From positions 6,919,077 through 6,983,076 of the forward strand of contig OX337228.1 of NCBI GenBank assembly GCA_946965045.2: a stretch of 64,000 bases of DNA, given 5' to 3'. The DNA comes from Epithemia pelagica (lineage: Eukaryota > Bacillariophyta > Bacillariophyceae > Surirellales > Surirellaceae). Below the pieces are notes generated by a model, which was given only the letters and a program-made list of their open reading frames with translations, did not search any database and was not told the origin of the DNA. The translations under genes and the position numbers were made by a program. Positions 28,279 through 40,262 of this stretch are shown piece after piece; position 1 is the stretch's first letter, and every line of letters starts with the position of its first letter.

Positions 28279-31110
28279 ACGTCAATTGGAAGGAAATTGG
28301 CTTTGAAGACTAACAACGACAACAAGAAGAAGAAGAAAGGTACAAGGATCGCCAATTGGTGGAGGAGGAGTGTCAAGACGACGCACATATGTAATGCTCG
28401 TATCCACCGCCGACGAGGACGAGGATTGTTGATCTCTCGACGACAAAATCCTCACAACGACAAGGAGGATGATGTTGACTACGATGATGATGATGAATCT
28501 TGTTCGTCCTGGAGCACGGCATGGTCCAGTTGCCATAGTTCCAACAATGGCAAGACGAATCATAACGACCGTCACAAGAACAGTCTGTTGGATACCGCCA
28601 CCACCGGTCCTCCCAAAACCATATCGGAATCCTCGTCGTCGTCGTCCTCCTTGTTGTCACTTTCTCGATTGCGACCCTTGAAGACCAACAATCCTAGCGG
28701 CAGCAACAAGAACAAAACCAAGGACGCAACGACCATTGCCCAGTCCAATCGTTCCAGTGCGACTTGTACAACGTGGAGTAAAAAGGAGCCTCGCAAGAAG
28801 AACAAGGCCCATCGTACTCGATCCGAACAGCCCACGCAAACGAAACTGAAAACGAAAAAGAACCAAAAGAAGGGCCCCGAAACTGGTGACGGTTTGGACG
28901 ATTTGTCATCGTCCACCTTGCAAAGCACTGGCAGCAGTAGTACTAGCAGCATCCATCACCATGGAAGCCAACAACGTCGTGTCGTTTCGTTTGACCCCTA
29001 CGTGACCCTGATTCCAACTGCCACCATCGACAAGAACGACGATTCTACCACGAATACTTCTACGACAGCTTCGGCAGAATCCGTCTTGTGGTATACGACG
29101 GCCGAATGCAATACCATGAAATACAACCATTCGGTCCAAGCCTATGAAAAGGTTCGCAAATTGGTCTGGATGGAATATGGACAGGGCGCTGCCCTTCTGG
29201 ATCCATCCTCCTATCCCAGTGTCTTGTTGCAAGTGTACCAATGTGCCGTGCAGGGACAAAACTCGAAACAAAAGACTGGAAGCACCACCACGACCACCAG
29301 TGACAAGGACGACCAGAAATCACACCCAGCCAAGGAGACCGACAATTGTGAGGACGACAAAGAAGAAGAAGCGATCGTGGAGTTGGATCCTCGGTTACTG
29401 GATGAATTTCGAATGCATTTGCAATCGACACTCCCTCGCACTGGATTGGTCCAACGATTGGCGCTTTCCTTGGCGGCAGTCCTTGTCCGAGAAAGACAAG
29501 CCAAAAGGGCGTTGGTGTCGTGATTGTGGATGGAAGGGTGAACGTGTCCTTCTCTTTTGTTGTTGTTGTTGCTGCTGCCACCCCCGGAATGAATCATTCT
29601 CCAACACTTGTTGTCGCGTTGTTCCACAAGTATTCGGCTGTAGGATGGATCATGGACGACTGCCAGCCCACCCAACACAGCAGCAACAGGAACATCTGCC
29701 CCATTCGCCATAGCATTGGCCCACATGCAACTCACGGTCAAACGTCAAGATCCTCTCTTTTCCAACAGCATCATCAATGAAAACACTTTGAAACAGGCAT
29801 TGGATGAAGGAATGAAACTACCAGGAATCTTGACCAAAGCGTGGGGATCAGCAGTCTCCTCGCTTCAACCCAAATCAAGAGGAGGAACAAATGATGGTAT
29901 TGCCGAACGAAACCAGCAGCAGCAAACCCAATCCATGGTATTGATACCCAACAGAAGCCGTACTAATAATGATGAAGAGGAGGAGGATGTGGAAGGCCAC
30001 CCAGACGATGTCTCGTGCCTTTCCGAAGACTACGATGAAGAATCGGTCCAACACTTGGCGCAATTGAAACAAGTCTTTGTCAGTGATTTGTATTTTTTGG
30101 TCTTGAGTACGGCGGAATGGATGGGCTGTGAGACACAGACACCACCGGAATGGAGGGTGGCCGAACCGGACAATCATACCATTAAAACACCCGTCAATCA
30201 AGACTTTTTTGAATTTGCCTTGGCCGATTATGTGCAAACCATGTGCATTTCGGCGATTGATGGTGGAACCGGCACTGCCCGAAAACGACAATCGATCAAC
30301 CGCAAGACACTCCGCCTCACAGCAGGGGATAGTTCTGTGGACGGCAACAACAACAAGAGCCAGTCGGACACCAAAGAACCAAGCAAAGTCTCCCCTTCCA
30401 AGATCACAAAGAAGAACAAGAAGAGCATCAAGACGAGAGGTGCTGTCCTCCAAAACGAAAAGGACAACCACGTGAAGGATGCTGTCTCTGGCAAAACCCC
30501 ATCGTCCTTCTTTTCCGTATCCAGCGCAGACCCTCAAGAAGAACGAGAACCATTGGCTTCGTCCTCCCGTTCTGCGCAACAGCAGGATCGACTGGCAAGT
30601 TTTCGACAACGCGTCCTGTCCAAACCCGACGAGGCTTCGTTTGTTTCTTCGTCTTCGTCGTCTCGAAAAACAGTCGAGACCAATGCCAGCGCAAGTGTCC
30701 GAGAGTCTTCATTGCCATCCCCCAGTACTCGTACCGTCGAATCCTCGTCTCCCTTTCCTCCTCCTTCCGAGTCCAACCAGGGAGATGGCAGTCTTGTTCT
30801 AGAGGGTCGGAACCAAGGACGATCCCGCACATGGTCGTTTGCTCCAACGCCTCCTGCGCATCCCTATGCGGTTCCGGCTGCTCCACCTCCTCAGGGATGG
30901 AGGGTGGAGGAGTACGGACGTGATTATACGATCATTTCGTCGTCCAATTCCATGGTATCGCTGCAAGAATTGGAACAGCATCGAAATCAACAAAAGAATC
31001 ACCACAACAAGTCGTCCTTTCGAGGACCAAAGCGACGACCAGGACCACAACGACGCTCCATGGTGCGATCCCACACCCACACTGGAGTTTCTGCCATGTA
31101 CCGACGATAA
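28279..31110 (+). CDS. Large low-complexity protein, 2+ exons, 5' end incomplete
   Basis: Frame open from 28279 (after TAG 28276-28278) with no early ATG, so the start lies in an upstream exon. The first part is basic (NKKKKKGTRIANWWRR), then serine/lysine-rich, then an ordered block: RRVVSFDPYVTLIPTATI, VLWYTTAECNTMKYNHSV, YEKVRKLVWMEYGQGAALL. A stop at 29521-29523 is bypassed if an intron is removed at about 29515-29643 (GT...CTGTAG, 129 nt). The same frame then continues to 31110 through SVQHLAQLKQVFVSDLYFLV and a basic C-terminal tail. The joined protein would be about 900 residues. The ordered block, about 150 residues before the splice, is the part most likely to show homologs. Function unknown; the exact splice donor is inferred. 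Confidence 0.55.
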
Positions 31111-32861
31111 TGATCACACAACAAATAAAAAGGTGAGGGAGATCGCAACCACAACCACCAGGGGATATAGTAGAGATACACGCAGTGCAAGAATGTGATG
31201 CACATCCTACAAACAAGAAAGAGGGAAACATTGTGTGTCTGTGGCATACGATATAGTAGTGGCGTTTCCAGTTTAATAGGTACGACAAGAGTCATATTCC
31301 AATGGATAGGTTTCTCAAAAACTGGGAATTTTCTCGACCATTGCAGGGGACGCCTCCGTTTTTTCAGTCTCGGCCGATCCATGCCTGTTGACCCGATCGA
31401 CCACTGTCGATTTGGCAGACTCAGGACGATAAATTCGTCCATCGATTGGTGTCCCTCCAAACACAGTGTGGAAGTGCGATTCCGCTTTTCTGCGATTCTT
31501 AATTTCTGCACTTCCGCGAATCGAAAATGGTGATGTTATTCGGAAGCTACAGGATGCGATCTGATAGCATTTTAGATTGCGATTTTTCGAACACTGCGAT
31601 TTCGCAAGTCGGAAGCAGAAGATGTCAGTCAATGTCGGTAATTCGACGTACATGTAGGTACAATAAATCGAAAGTGTAGGTAGCACTATGTACTATTAAG
31701 GAAAATGTAGCTGTATGTCGGTCGAGTGTTTCAAGATGTAGGTATTCACCCACAAAACTCAGCTCACTGTCGGTTTCTCGACCTACATCTATCGCGCTGG
31801 ATGGAATTTGATATCGCATCAATAGCGATTGGAATGTAATCGCATATGTCCTGCAAAATGGGAGCATCGGCGAAAGCGCGTTCCAAAAAGCATGGCGATA
31901 CTGCTACCGCAAAGTAGCGGAGCGAATCGAAGTTCGGTCGGGGGCTCGATCGCATTTCCGTTTGCCGTGTCCCCAAAGAACCTCGTTTGACTGGATCTAT
32001 ATACGCCGACACAATGTACGAAGACCTCTTGGAGTGCGACACACGGGCGGGCGGCGCCACCCACAGCGATGCGTCCTATCCAATCTACAGACAAGAGAGC
32101 GGCAACCGTAGAGGGAGGGATTCGGGTTGGTTTGGACCAGACAGGGAACTGTGCACTTTCTCCTCGTTCGGCCATGGGCGCAAGCATGTATGTATCACAT
32201 ACTGATAAAGTACGATCCGTTTTGCTGAATTGGATGATATTAGACGGGTAGGTACTCTGGAAGTGGCTGGAGAGATTCTTCCAACCGAGACATCGCGATT
32301 CGCGATGAAGAGAGGATGAAGGTGTTCGACTGTGTTGTGGCAAGCCGCTGTGGATGCAGTTCGGTCGGCGTGCACGTCAGCCGCACAAATGCCAACAGCA
32401 TGATGGGTGGGAGTGCGATGGTAATATTCATTCGCCAAACGGAATGCATATTCCGTTGATTAAATCTACTTAGACTTGATGGCACGATCCGTGACCGTCG
32501 CGAGCTTGGTTTGGGGGACTGTAAAATGTATGTAACCAAGTGGCTCGTCTATGTATCATTCCGTTGTGCCCTGACGGGGGACCCAATCAACGGATCAACC
32601 GATGAGGCCATCACATTTTTATTTCGTCGCTTTTGGCCTTGGTTGTCGTCGTCGGTCAAGTCTTTTGGAATATTGAACCTCTCGGTCTGGATTCCGACAT
32701 TCTCCTCTTTCCCTTGTTCTAAATTGTATCTGTTTTCAGTTTCAAACGCTGGCAAGCAACAATGCTACGTGGAGAATCATAACAACAACCAGTACACGAG
32801 GTTTCGTTTGCACGCAAGCAACCAACAAAACAGCGCAACTAGAGATACTAGATACTACAAA
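31111..32861. other. Intergenic region, 1.75 kb
   Basis: No gene supported. Between 31460 and 31620 the string TGCGATT recurs several times, and around 31620-31790 there are scattered TGTAGGTA and GTCGGT motifs. The frame of the next gene is open upstream from 32511, but the best start is ATG 32862. Confidence 0.5.
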
Positions 32862-35800
32862 ATGGTTCGTGAACGCAAACATGTTCAAATGGTCAAGGGT
32901 TCGCTGTCTCCCACACGACTTCGCAAGCCCATTCAAATGATGACCAAAACAAGTGTCATCAAGATGGAATCTTCACCAGGCAAACAAGGTCCGGATGCTG
33001 CTTTGCCAAACAACAACAACAACAAGGACCACAACAACAACAACAACACGACAAAGGACCAGCAGGAACTGGCCGAAACAAGTTCGATTCCTTCCTCGCA
33101 TCCCTCGGTTTCCGTATCCTCGTGTTCCGGAACCACCTTGTCTGGTTCTTCATCCTCTGTTTCGTTTCATGCGACTGCGGCTACCGCTGGCACCACCAAT
33201 CTACGAACGACCATGCCGGGAGCGACCGTCGTGGGAGCCTCCCAGCGGCCTTTGGAAACCACAGCACGCTTGCGTCAAAAGATTATTCAAAAACATGCCG
33301 CCCAACAACGCCATGGTCCTTCTTTTCACAACAAGAACAACAAGAAGAAGCATATCCAGCAGCAGCAACAACAACAACAACAACGACAAGACCGAGACCC
33401 GGATTCTCAAGGACCATCACTCGCAGCAGCAACAGCAGCAGCAACAACAACAGCGTCTCGTGTGGTTGCCTCCTCCTCCTCCGCCAAGTTTCCGCCTCGC
33501 GCTTCGAGTAGTACTACGAATGCCATTCGACAAAAGTTGGGTTCGCCACTGGGGCGGCAACGAATGAACCAACCACAAACAGAACAGCACGAAGAGCAAG
33601 AACAAGAACTGGTCGAGTCCTACAAGGGTATTACTACTGATAAGAATTACGATCATGCGGACAACAAGGACCCTCGCAAAGAAACAGACATGGAGAACGA
33701 CGACGACGATGACGACGAGGATGATCCCTGGGTGCGTCACCACGAGGATGATTTAACGGCCGCCGATGCCGCCACGGTCGTGACGGGTTGGGATTCGATT
33801 CGATCCAAATTAGTGGCCCAACAACAACAACAACAAACGCAAACACCACAGGCACAACCACACCGTCCCGAGACGACTGGTTCTTCTGCTTCTTCTAGTA
33901 GCAGGAGTGGTACGACAACAAGTCGTAGCAGCAAGCCCTCATCGTCACCAAAACCGCATCCTCCTGCTCCTTTGGTACCGCCCCAGCAATCGCCACAAAC
34001 ACGTATGTCCATCCGCGGCCTCCCTGGAGGTGCTCCTCTTTCTCCTACGGTGGTCGACAGCCAGAAGAACAACACCAACACTCCCCATACTACTCCCCAA
34101 AAGAACCGACCAACTCCATCAGTACTTTGGACTGTTTCGTCGTCATCGTCGTCCTGTTCCTTGGAGGCCTTTTTGGTGGATAGTGCGACCGTCCTTTCCC
34201 AGGAGGGAAAACCACAAGAAAAAGAAGAACCGCAAGAAAACGAAAAAAAAGAACGACAACAACACGAAATAGAAGAACCAGAAGCAGCCGCCACTGGACC
34301 CGCATGCTCCGTCCTGTCACCCTTGACGACACCCACAGCCCTGGCCAGCGTGGTAGATGGTACAACTCATACAAGACAGCCAATGAACAACCAGCACCCG
34401 AACCACACGGCGGCACAAGTGGAATCGTCCGTGCCGAATGACCGTCCTCCACAAGAAGGACGCGACGACGACGACGAAGACTCGATCCTCCGACTGAGCC
34501 ACCACCAAGACTTTCTTCCTCCCCAACCGGACCAGGACGAGTATTCGACTTCGTATATTTTGGATCCCTTGAATTCCCTCTTGGAGGAGGATGACCATGA
34601 ATCCAAGGACCCGACAGTTGCAGTGCTTCGGCCACCGTCTCAAGCTGCATCGCTCGTGCAAGAAGCAGCAGCAGCAGTCGATCAACGAGAGGATGCCAAG
34701 AATGGACCGTACCAAAATGACAGTTATCCTCGCGATGGGTCCCATCTTCCCCAGGAATTGTATGCCCAAGTCTCGGATCCCAGTGCTCACATTCTCGCTG
34801 TGGCGCAAAAAATGTATCGTCTCAACCGCAATCAAGTTCCCGCCGCCATACCACCACCAGCAGAACAGCATCATCCGTTCCACGTCATTGGCATTCCCCA
34901 TACCATTCAGGATCCATCAGAGAATCGTGAACCGCCAGAGGCACTCTCCGAACCAAAAGGACCACTGGATCCTTCCAGTACTAATAAGCACCAAACTAGA
35001 CGACGAAGAAGAAAAGCCACCAGCATGAAAAGAGGCGAACACTCGTTGATATCCTCCTCCTCGGAACCGTCGGCCTCTCTCCAAAGGACGACGGACCACC
35101 ACCATTCCAGTGCGGATCCAGCAACACGTCCCAAACACAGCAACAACAACAACAAGGCCAAAACGGCTCGCAGTACTTCTACGAGTCGATGGGATCCCGA
35201 GAGCCTGGTCGGCAAAGTCATTGGAGGAACCTTGTACCATGATCCGACGAGTCCCTTTGCTGTCAAACCCAAAGACAGTGACGAAGAGGATGAAACCAAT
35301 AGTGAATGGACACCCCTATTGATTCGACCTGCTGGTGTGGCAACGACTACTACCGACAAAGGACATGCCTCTGCCCATGCGGCAGATCCGTCTCTACTAG
35401 CAAAAGATGGCACGGTACCACTCTCTTCTGCGCCCCAGCAACAAGAACAAGATCAACATCCATCCGAATGGCTACAACCAGAAGGACGAAGTCGATCGCT
35501 GCCAACCATTCGTTTGTGTGGACCCGGTCGACGTCGTCCCACTTCCTTTCGATCTTCCGCGACAACGACAGATGCTGCCATGGCGCACTACCATACAGGA
35601 AAGCATTATCCCGTACACGAGACTCATCCAAAGTCCAATAAGAATCCACCCAAGGAAAACACCCTGAAACGAGAGGAACCGGCACGTACGGCCAAAGAGA
35701 ATCCTTCTGTGGAACGAAGCGTTCATCATGGAGGATATCAAACAGTGTCGGAATCCTCCATGGAAGAGGGAAAAGCGTCGGAGGATGATGGTTCCCATCA

Positions 35801-38090
35801 TGGTCTATTGGTAGACTCGGTAGATACAGAGAGCAAGTCTTATCTTGTGCTCAAAGATGGTTCCTATCGGCACTTTATGATTTCCAGCCTTCTTTCCAAT
35901 TGGCTAATGGGGAGAAAAACCTCAACGAGACTAGTGTCAGAGCCATTGGTAGGAGTGGAACAATCGCAACAAGCAAAAGAATTTCACGATCACAAAAGTG
36001 AATCAGAGGATCGCTTGCTACAGTCCATGTCCTATGGTGGTGCGTACAATCCTTCCACAACGAGGCAAAAACCGACCCATTCTCCTGGCGTATTTCGCAA
36101 TGCTCCCACCATGAACCGGGATAACACGGTAGAAGCAAAGGAAGGTATCAAAAGAGAAGGAAAAGAAGCGAGCCACGACCAAAACCATACGGTCTCGGCC
36201 GAAGTGGAGGAACCAGAGCTGCAAAATGACGATCCCACTGTAGATCCAATATTGATCATTGGCACCGCTCCAAATAGAAAGGACAAGGCTGCAAAAAGTC
36301 GCAATCATCTCAATCAGGCTCAATCGCGTCTATTTCAGGGGTTACTGCGAGTACGGAGCTCGAACAATGGTCGCCGTCGCGATACTACTGCAACGAATCC
36401 AGAGGACATTCAACAGGATGACGATCTGGTGATATTGAATCCATGCACCGCAGTAGACTCTCGTCGTCTTCTGGAAATCGAGAGATATGAGCCACAGCAC
36501 GATCCCCCGCGAGCAGCATACGACCTCGATTCTTCCGCCTCTTTGGTGGTACTGCCTCGACGATCTCGATCTCTCCCCCTAGTAGGCCAGAAAACAAGAA
36601 ACACGGCGAATATCGACACCAGCGGTTCACTCGAGGAAGCAGCCGACTTGGCAGTCAATACAGCTGTTCTTTCTTCCCTCTCCGTATCTACCGTAGTATC
36701 TTCCATTGGATCCATGTCTCGAAACCTACCGAACCAGCGACAGGCTCCGACAAGTACCAAGAATCTTTCGCTCAAGTCTCTATGGCAACGTCGTCTGAAT
36801 AAGACTGCCAATCCTTCTCAAAATGGCATGAGGGATGAACCAACGCGATCGACGACCCGCCGCATGGGTCCACGTGCTCGTTCTTCGTGGAAGAAACCCG
36901 TTTCCAAGAATGGTATTGGTCTACGATTGTGGCGCCCCCGGAATTCGGGTGACAACATGGCCAATCATGGTCGTCGGGGTCAGGACAAGAACAAGCAGGA
37001 TGGCGACGACGACGACATGTTGGATCATGAAATTGTGCTCCATCTTGTCAACGTGGACGACAAGGATTCTGCGCATCATGGCCAGGAAAAGGGTCGACAA
37101 GACGGAAGCAATGGTACTGGAAGTATGACCCCAATACAGCCCGCCGGATGCATGGTACCCTCATTGGTGGACCACCACGCGTTTATCAAGTCTACTACTA
37201 CGGCTGCCGAAGCTGCGGCCGCTGCCTGGTCCAAAAGTATTGCTTCGCATCCGTGGGTTGGTTTCTGTCAACCCATGGAGGGGGACGATGATCTGAATAA
37301 AGGCTTTCACCACAAGCAACTCAAAGTCCTGGATTCTTGCAAGGCTCTTGAGCACTGGAAGGAACAGCAACAGCATCAATCCTTTAAATCATCGACCATT
37401 CGAAAAAATGTATCCTTTAATCTCAATGCTAATGCTACCTACGAAACGGAGAACAACAACGGTGACCACGAGGATCGATCCGTGGTGGTGGAGAATGGAG
37501 GAGGAGGCTGCTGGGTGGGACCAGACAATGGTTGGTGGGCCCAACAGCTTGTTGGATATGCTGTCATGGCCCGTGCTCCATTACTCTTCCTACTGAGTGC
37601 CACTTCGGTCCTGCCCAACAAATCCAGCCATCGGGACCACGACGACGACGATGACGATGAGGATTCCGAAGATGCTGCATCGGAGAAGGAGGACGAGGAA
37701 TCGAGTCAAGACGAAAAGGAACAACAAGAAGAAAAAGATCCGGAAGAGGAGGAGGAAGACGACGAAGACGCTTCTGCAACATCTCCCGAATATTTTGGAC
37801 AAGAATGGAACGCTGGTGTTACTGCGGCCTGTACCAAGCACCCTTCCTCCAGTCAAGACGATCTCATCCTGGCAGCGCCGTGTACAATACCGAGACTGCG
37901 GCAGCCAAGGCAACACCCAAACAGAGGTGACCGCCGCCATCGGGTCGTGACACCTCCTTCTTCTTCTTCTCAGCACCAGGTCACATTGTCTTCTCGAGAA
38001 AGTCCCTTTTCGCAGGAGAGTAGTGCCGTAGCATCCCGCGAATCGCCCTTTCGATTTCCGTCCACATCGGCCAGTACGACCATGGAATAG
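32862..38090 (+). CDS. Giant disordered protein (1742 aa), no introns needed
   Basis: The start chosen is ATG 32862 in the context ACAAAATGG, giving MVRERKHVQMVKGSLSP. The frame is also open upstream to 32511 but that part looks like leader sequence. The protein is dominated by Q, N, S, T, H and D/E runs, including polyglutamine near 33360 and 33830 and acidic runs near 33700 and 37650-37780. More ordered islands include HILAVAQKMYRLNRNQVPAA (about 34785), WDPESLVGKVIGGTLYHDP (about 35190), LVDSVDTESKSYLVLKDGSY (about 35810) and, near 37400, TIRKNVSFNLNANATYE followed by GWWAQQLVGYAVMARAPLLF. It runs parallel with the gene at 28279-31110. Function unknown; the length without a stop strongly supports translation. 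Confidence 0.7.
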   Translation: MVRERKHVQMVKGSLSPTRLRKPIQMMTKTSVIKMESSPGKQGPDAALPNNNNNKDHNNNNNTTKDQQELAETSSIPSSHPSVSVSSCSGTTLSGSSSSVSFHATAATAGTTNLRTTMPGATVVGASQRPLETTARLRQKIIQKHAAQQRHGPSFHNKNNKKKHIQQQQQQQQQRQDRDPDSQGPSLAAATAAATTTASRVVASSSSAKFPPRASSSTTNAIRQKLGSPLGRQRMNQPQTEQHEEQEQELVESYKGITTDKNYDHADNKDPRKETDMENDDDDDDEDDPWVRHHEDDLTAADAATVVTGWDSIRSKLVAQQQQQQTQTPQAQPHRPETTGSSASSSSRSGTTTSRSSKPSSSPKPHPPAPLVPPQQSPQTRMSIRGLPGGAPLSPTVVDSQKNNTNTPHTTPQKNRPTPSVLWTVSSSSSSCSLEAFLVDSATVLSQEGKPQEKEEPQENEKKERQQHEIEEPEAAATGPACSVLSPLTTPTALASVVDGTTHTRQPMNNQHPNHTAAQVESSVPNDRPPQEGRDDDDEDSILRLSHHQDFLPPQPDQDEYSTSYILDPLNSLLEEDDHESKDPTVAVLRPPSQAASLVQEAAAAVDQREDAKNGPYQNDSYPRDGSHLPQELYAQVSDPSAHILAVAQKMYRLNRNQVPAAIPPPAEQHHPFHVIGIPHTIQDPSENREPPEALSEPKGPLDPSSTNKHQTRRRRRKATSMKRGEHSLISSSSEPSASLQRTTDHHHSSADPATRPKHSNNNNKAKTARSTSTSRWDPESLVGKVIGGTLYHDPTSPFAVKPKDSDEEDETNSEWTPLLIRPAGVATTTTDKGHASAHAADPSLLAKDGTVPLSSAPQQQEQDQHPSEWLQPEGRSRSLPTIRLCGPGRRRPTSFRSSATTTDAAMAHYHTGKHYPVHETHPKSNKNPPKENTLKREEPARTAKENPSVERSVHHGGYQTVSESSMEEGKASEDDGSHHGLLVDSVDTESKSYLVLKDGSYRHFMISSLLSNWLMGRKTSTRLVSEPLVGVEQSQQAKEFHDHKSESEDRLLQSMSYGGAYNPSTTRQKPTHSPGVFRNAPTMNRDNTVEAKEGIKREGKEASHDQNHTVSAEVEEPELQNDDPTVDPILIIGTAPNRKDKAAKSRNHLNQAQSRLFQGLLRVRSSNNGRRRDTTATNPEDIQQDDDLVILNPCTAVDSRRLLEIERYEPQHDPPRAAYDLDSSASLVVLPRRSRSLPLVGQKTRNTANIDTSGSLEEAADLAVNTAVLSSLSVSTVVSSIGSMSRNLPNQRQAPTSTKNLSLKSLWQRRLNKTANPSQNGMRDEPTRSTTRRMGPRARSSWKKPVSKNGIGLRLWRPRNSGDNMANHGRRGQDKNKQDGDDDDMLDHEIVLHLVNVDDKDSAHHGQEKGRQDGSNGTGSMTPIQPAGCMVPSLVDHHAFIKSTTTAAEAAAAAWSKSIASHPWVGFCQPMEGDDDLNKGFHHKQLKVLDSCKALEHWKEQQQHQSFKSSTIRKNVSFNLNANATYETENNNGDHEDRSVVVENGGGGCWVGPDNGWWAQQLVGYAVMARAPLLFLLSATSVLPNKSSHRDHDDDDDDEDSEDAASEKEDEESSQDEKEQQEEKDPEEEEEDDEDASATSPEYFGQEWNAGVTAACTKHPSSSQDDLILAAPCTIPRLRQPRQHPNRGDRRHRVVTPPSSSSQHQVTLSSRESPFSQESSAVASRESPFRFPSTSASTTME

Positions 38091-38806
38091 CTAGCTAGTA
38101 AGATTCACACACACACACACAAGACACATTTACATTCATAACTTGCAACCATGTATGCACAACAGAACTTTTTAATTTTCGCTCCCTGCTTCAAAACTAG
38201 ATCTCTCGCCCAATATATACTTCTCGTTCGGAAGCTTCATCTTGGCTTGTAATGTTTACCAGTGCTCCTGTACCATTTGGACTGCCATGGATGGTTTCGG
38301 TTGTCGCCATGGTCTTGTGCCCAGTCGTTATCCTACGCATCCGCTTTTGCACCATAGAGAATGAGGTTGCACGTCACTCGATCGTTCCTCCCATGTTGCT
38401 CCCTCGTGCCAAGAATGATTGTGCTTCGAATGATAGACACTACACTAGTAGGCGTGAGCGGCTTTGGCCTCGTTCTGATTGGGGTAGAGAACAAGTTCGT
38501 GTTACGCGCAAGAGGTCAACGAGTAGAATGGATGCCATGGGCTTCTCTATGAAAGGTCGCTCTTGTGTGTGTGTGTGTCAATGGTGTTTCTAGTTTATGA
38601 CGCGGCGCATCGTTGTTTCGTCCAACATGTTCGTTCCATTGACCAGGCATTGTGTGTGATCGTATAGTAGTGTACATCTAGATGGAGTATCGGTAGTCCA
38701 GGAGGATACCAAGCGTCGTCTCTTCCTGTGCGAATCCACCGAGACAGCTTCCCATTCGGTTCAACAAGAGAGAACGAGCGAGAAGAGCAATCGTAGGTCG
38801 TCCAAA
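38091..38806. other. Convergent 3' spacer with CA microsatellite
   Basis: (CA)n at 38106-38121 and a short GT run near 38566. Lies between two convergent genes. No gene supported. Confidence 0.6.
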
Positions 38807-39195
38807 TTACCATCCATCATCGGCTTCTTCCGCAATTCGCTTCTTTTCTTCTTCGGAGAGTTCGAGTTCGTTTTGTAGGACAGCTTCGGCCTCGGTTTTT
38901 CCCGTTTCGGCCGTGGTTTCTTTGAGGGCTTGTTCCAATTGCGCCGTGAGCGATCCCAAATCACTGACACTGGAAACTTCGACATCTTCCATCAATCCAC
39001 CCGTGATACGGGTACTCATGGAATCGGACAAACCACTGCCTCGTACCTTGGCCCGTTCTCCTTGTTGTTCCGTAAAGGCCACCAATCCAATGCCGGCCAC
39101 CAAGCCAGCAATGGCCACACCCGCTCCTTGAATCATGGCATCGTCCACCATTTGCAAACGACTCGTACTACTACTCCAAGTCGATGGTCGTGTAG

Positions 39196-39229
<34 letters not shown>

Positions 39230-39376
39230 AAAAGATGTCGACTGCCGTGTCAGTGCCACAGCTTGCTGCGTTGTGGTTCGACCGACAAAGGCATAGGCAG
39301 CTTCCGTGGTACCGACCATGGACAGTGCCCAAAGGCTCACAAGAACAGCAATCTTGGAAAAGGAAGAATCGACCAT
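38807..39376 (-). CDS. Plastid-targeted single-span protein of unknown function (189 aa)
   Basis: The start chosen is ATG 39374-39376 because it opens a clear signal peptide (SKIAVLVSLWALSMVGTTEA) ending in A|YAFVG, matching the diatom plastid-import motif. An in-frame ATG at 39526 would add 50 residues before the signal and is less likely. A threonine-rich linker with a T13 run (encoded by a GTT microsatellite on the plus strand) follows. Then comes one hydrophobic segment (MIQGAGVAIAGLVAGIGLVA) that could be a thylakoid or envelope span. The C-terminal half is acidic and helical (LGSLTAQLEQALKETTAE, then EEEKKRIAEEADDGW). No family is recognised. Length and layout would fit a small plastid membrane protein, possibly of the photosynthetic apparatus, but that is inference. 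Confidence 0.7.
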
Positions 39377-39835
39377 GGTCAAACCGAGCTTGGACAACAG
39401 AGTGGCAGCAGACGAAGAAGATGTTATATGGAATGAACTGTTACAAGTGGTAAGTGGTAGCCGTCGAGAGTCCAGCGTCGAGATGACGACAATGGGAAGC
39501 GAAGGACGAGATGAATGACAAAGCATGTCGTACGTGTTGCACTTGGGTGGAGCGATTGCATCAGCTTGTTGTGGACGCAGTTAAGTCGCTGTAACAGAGT
39601 GAATGGGCTTCCTTTGCTACCCTTGATTTGTTCCTCTATCTAGTCCTCTAGCTAATCTACCCTGTCGGTAGTCTCGGGAAGTGTCAGGAATGGTTGACGT
39701 TTTGCATTTCTTGGATAGAATTTTAGGATCGGTTCAGGTTGGAAAAAGATCCAAAACTGGATCGTTTGTGGTTTGTGTTCTTCGTTGACGAGAAATGAGA
39801 TGGACGACATGAGCCATGACACAGTCTATATTATT
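39377..39835. other. Spacer, no gene
   Basis: Upstream of the leftward plastid gene. No recognisable gene or RNA. Confidence 0.5.
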
Positions 39836-40012
39836 GTGATTCGTGGCGCTTCGTGGTACTACGTGGCGGTCTGGATTTCTCAAGAACGTAAAACGCAAAT
39901 CAGAGCGATCCGACTATTAAAAAAACAGAATTTCTATGAAATATCCCGAACGCAAAGCATTTCCTCTCAATTCGCGCAATCTCCAACGAAAAATACAATC
40001 CTTATCCCTAAT
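39836..40012 (+). repeat. Dispersed repeat, 177 bp (copy 1)
   Basis: Runs from GTGATTCGTGGCG to CTTATCCCTAAT. It is about 80-85% identical by eye to the reverse complement of 48065-48250. Shared strings include CTCAAGAAC, CGCAAATCAGAGCGATCCGA, TTTCTATGAAATATCCCGAA and GCAATCTCCAACGAAAA. It has no coding capacity, so it is probably a short interspersed or MITE-type element. It ends about 250 bp upstream of the dioxygenase gene start. Confidence 0.8.
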
Positions 40013-40262
40013 GTGGATACTACGGCGATTTGAACCATAGCTTCCACATGGAGCCGAAGAAGAAGACCACGTCATTTTCCATGTCGAGATTGGGAAATGC
40101 GACACGATCTTTATCGTTCCCCCCATCATGGTAGACTTCAAACTCGATCCATCTCTGGCTTCTCTCTCTTGTTGACGCAAAAGGAAAACACTTGTGGCAG
40201 CATTACAAAGAACGTTCATTGCTTGCTTCCTCCAGCACTCGTAGAAAGATTTGGAAACAACA

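Noticed and set aside
28276-28299. TTG at 28297 as translation start of the large protein
   Set aside because: Nuclear genes of this kind start at ATG; an upstream exon is more likely.
33737-34336. Minus-strand frames with FFFxVVVV-type stretches opposite the 1742-residue gene
   Set aside because: Antisense reading of glutamine, aspartate and glutamate runs.
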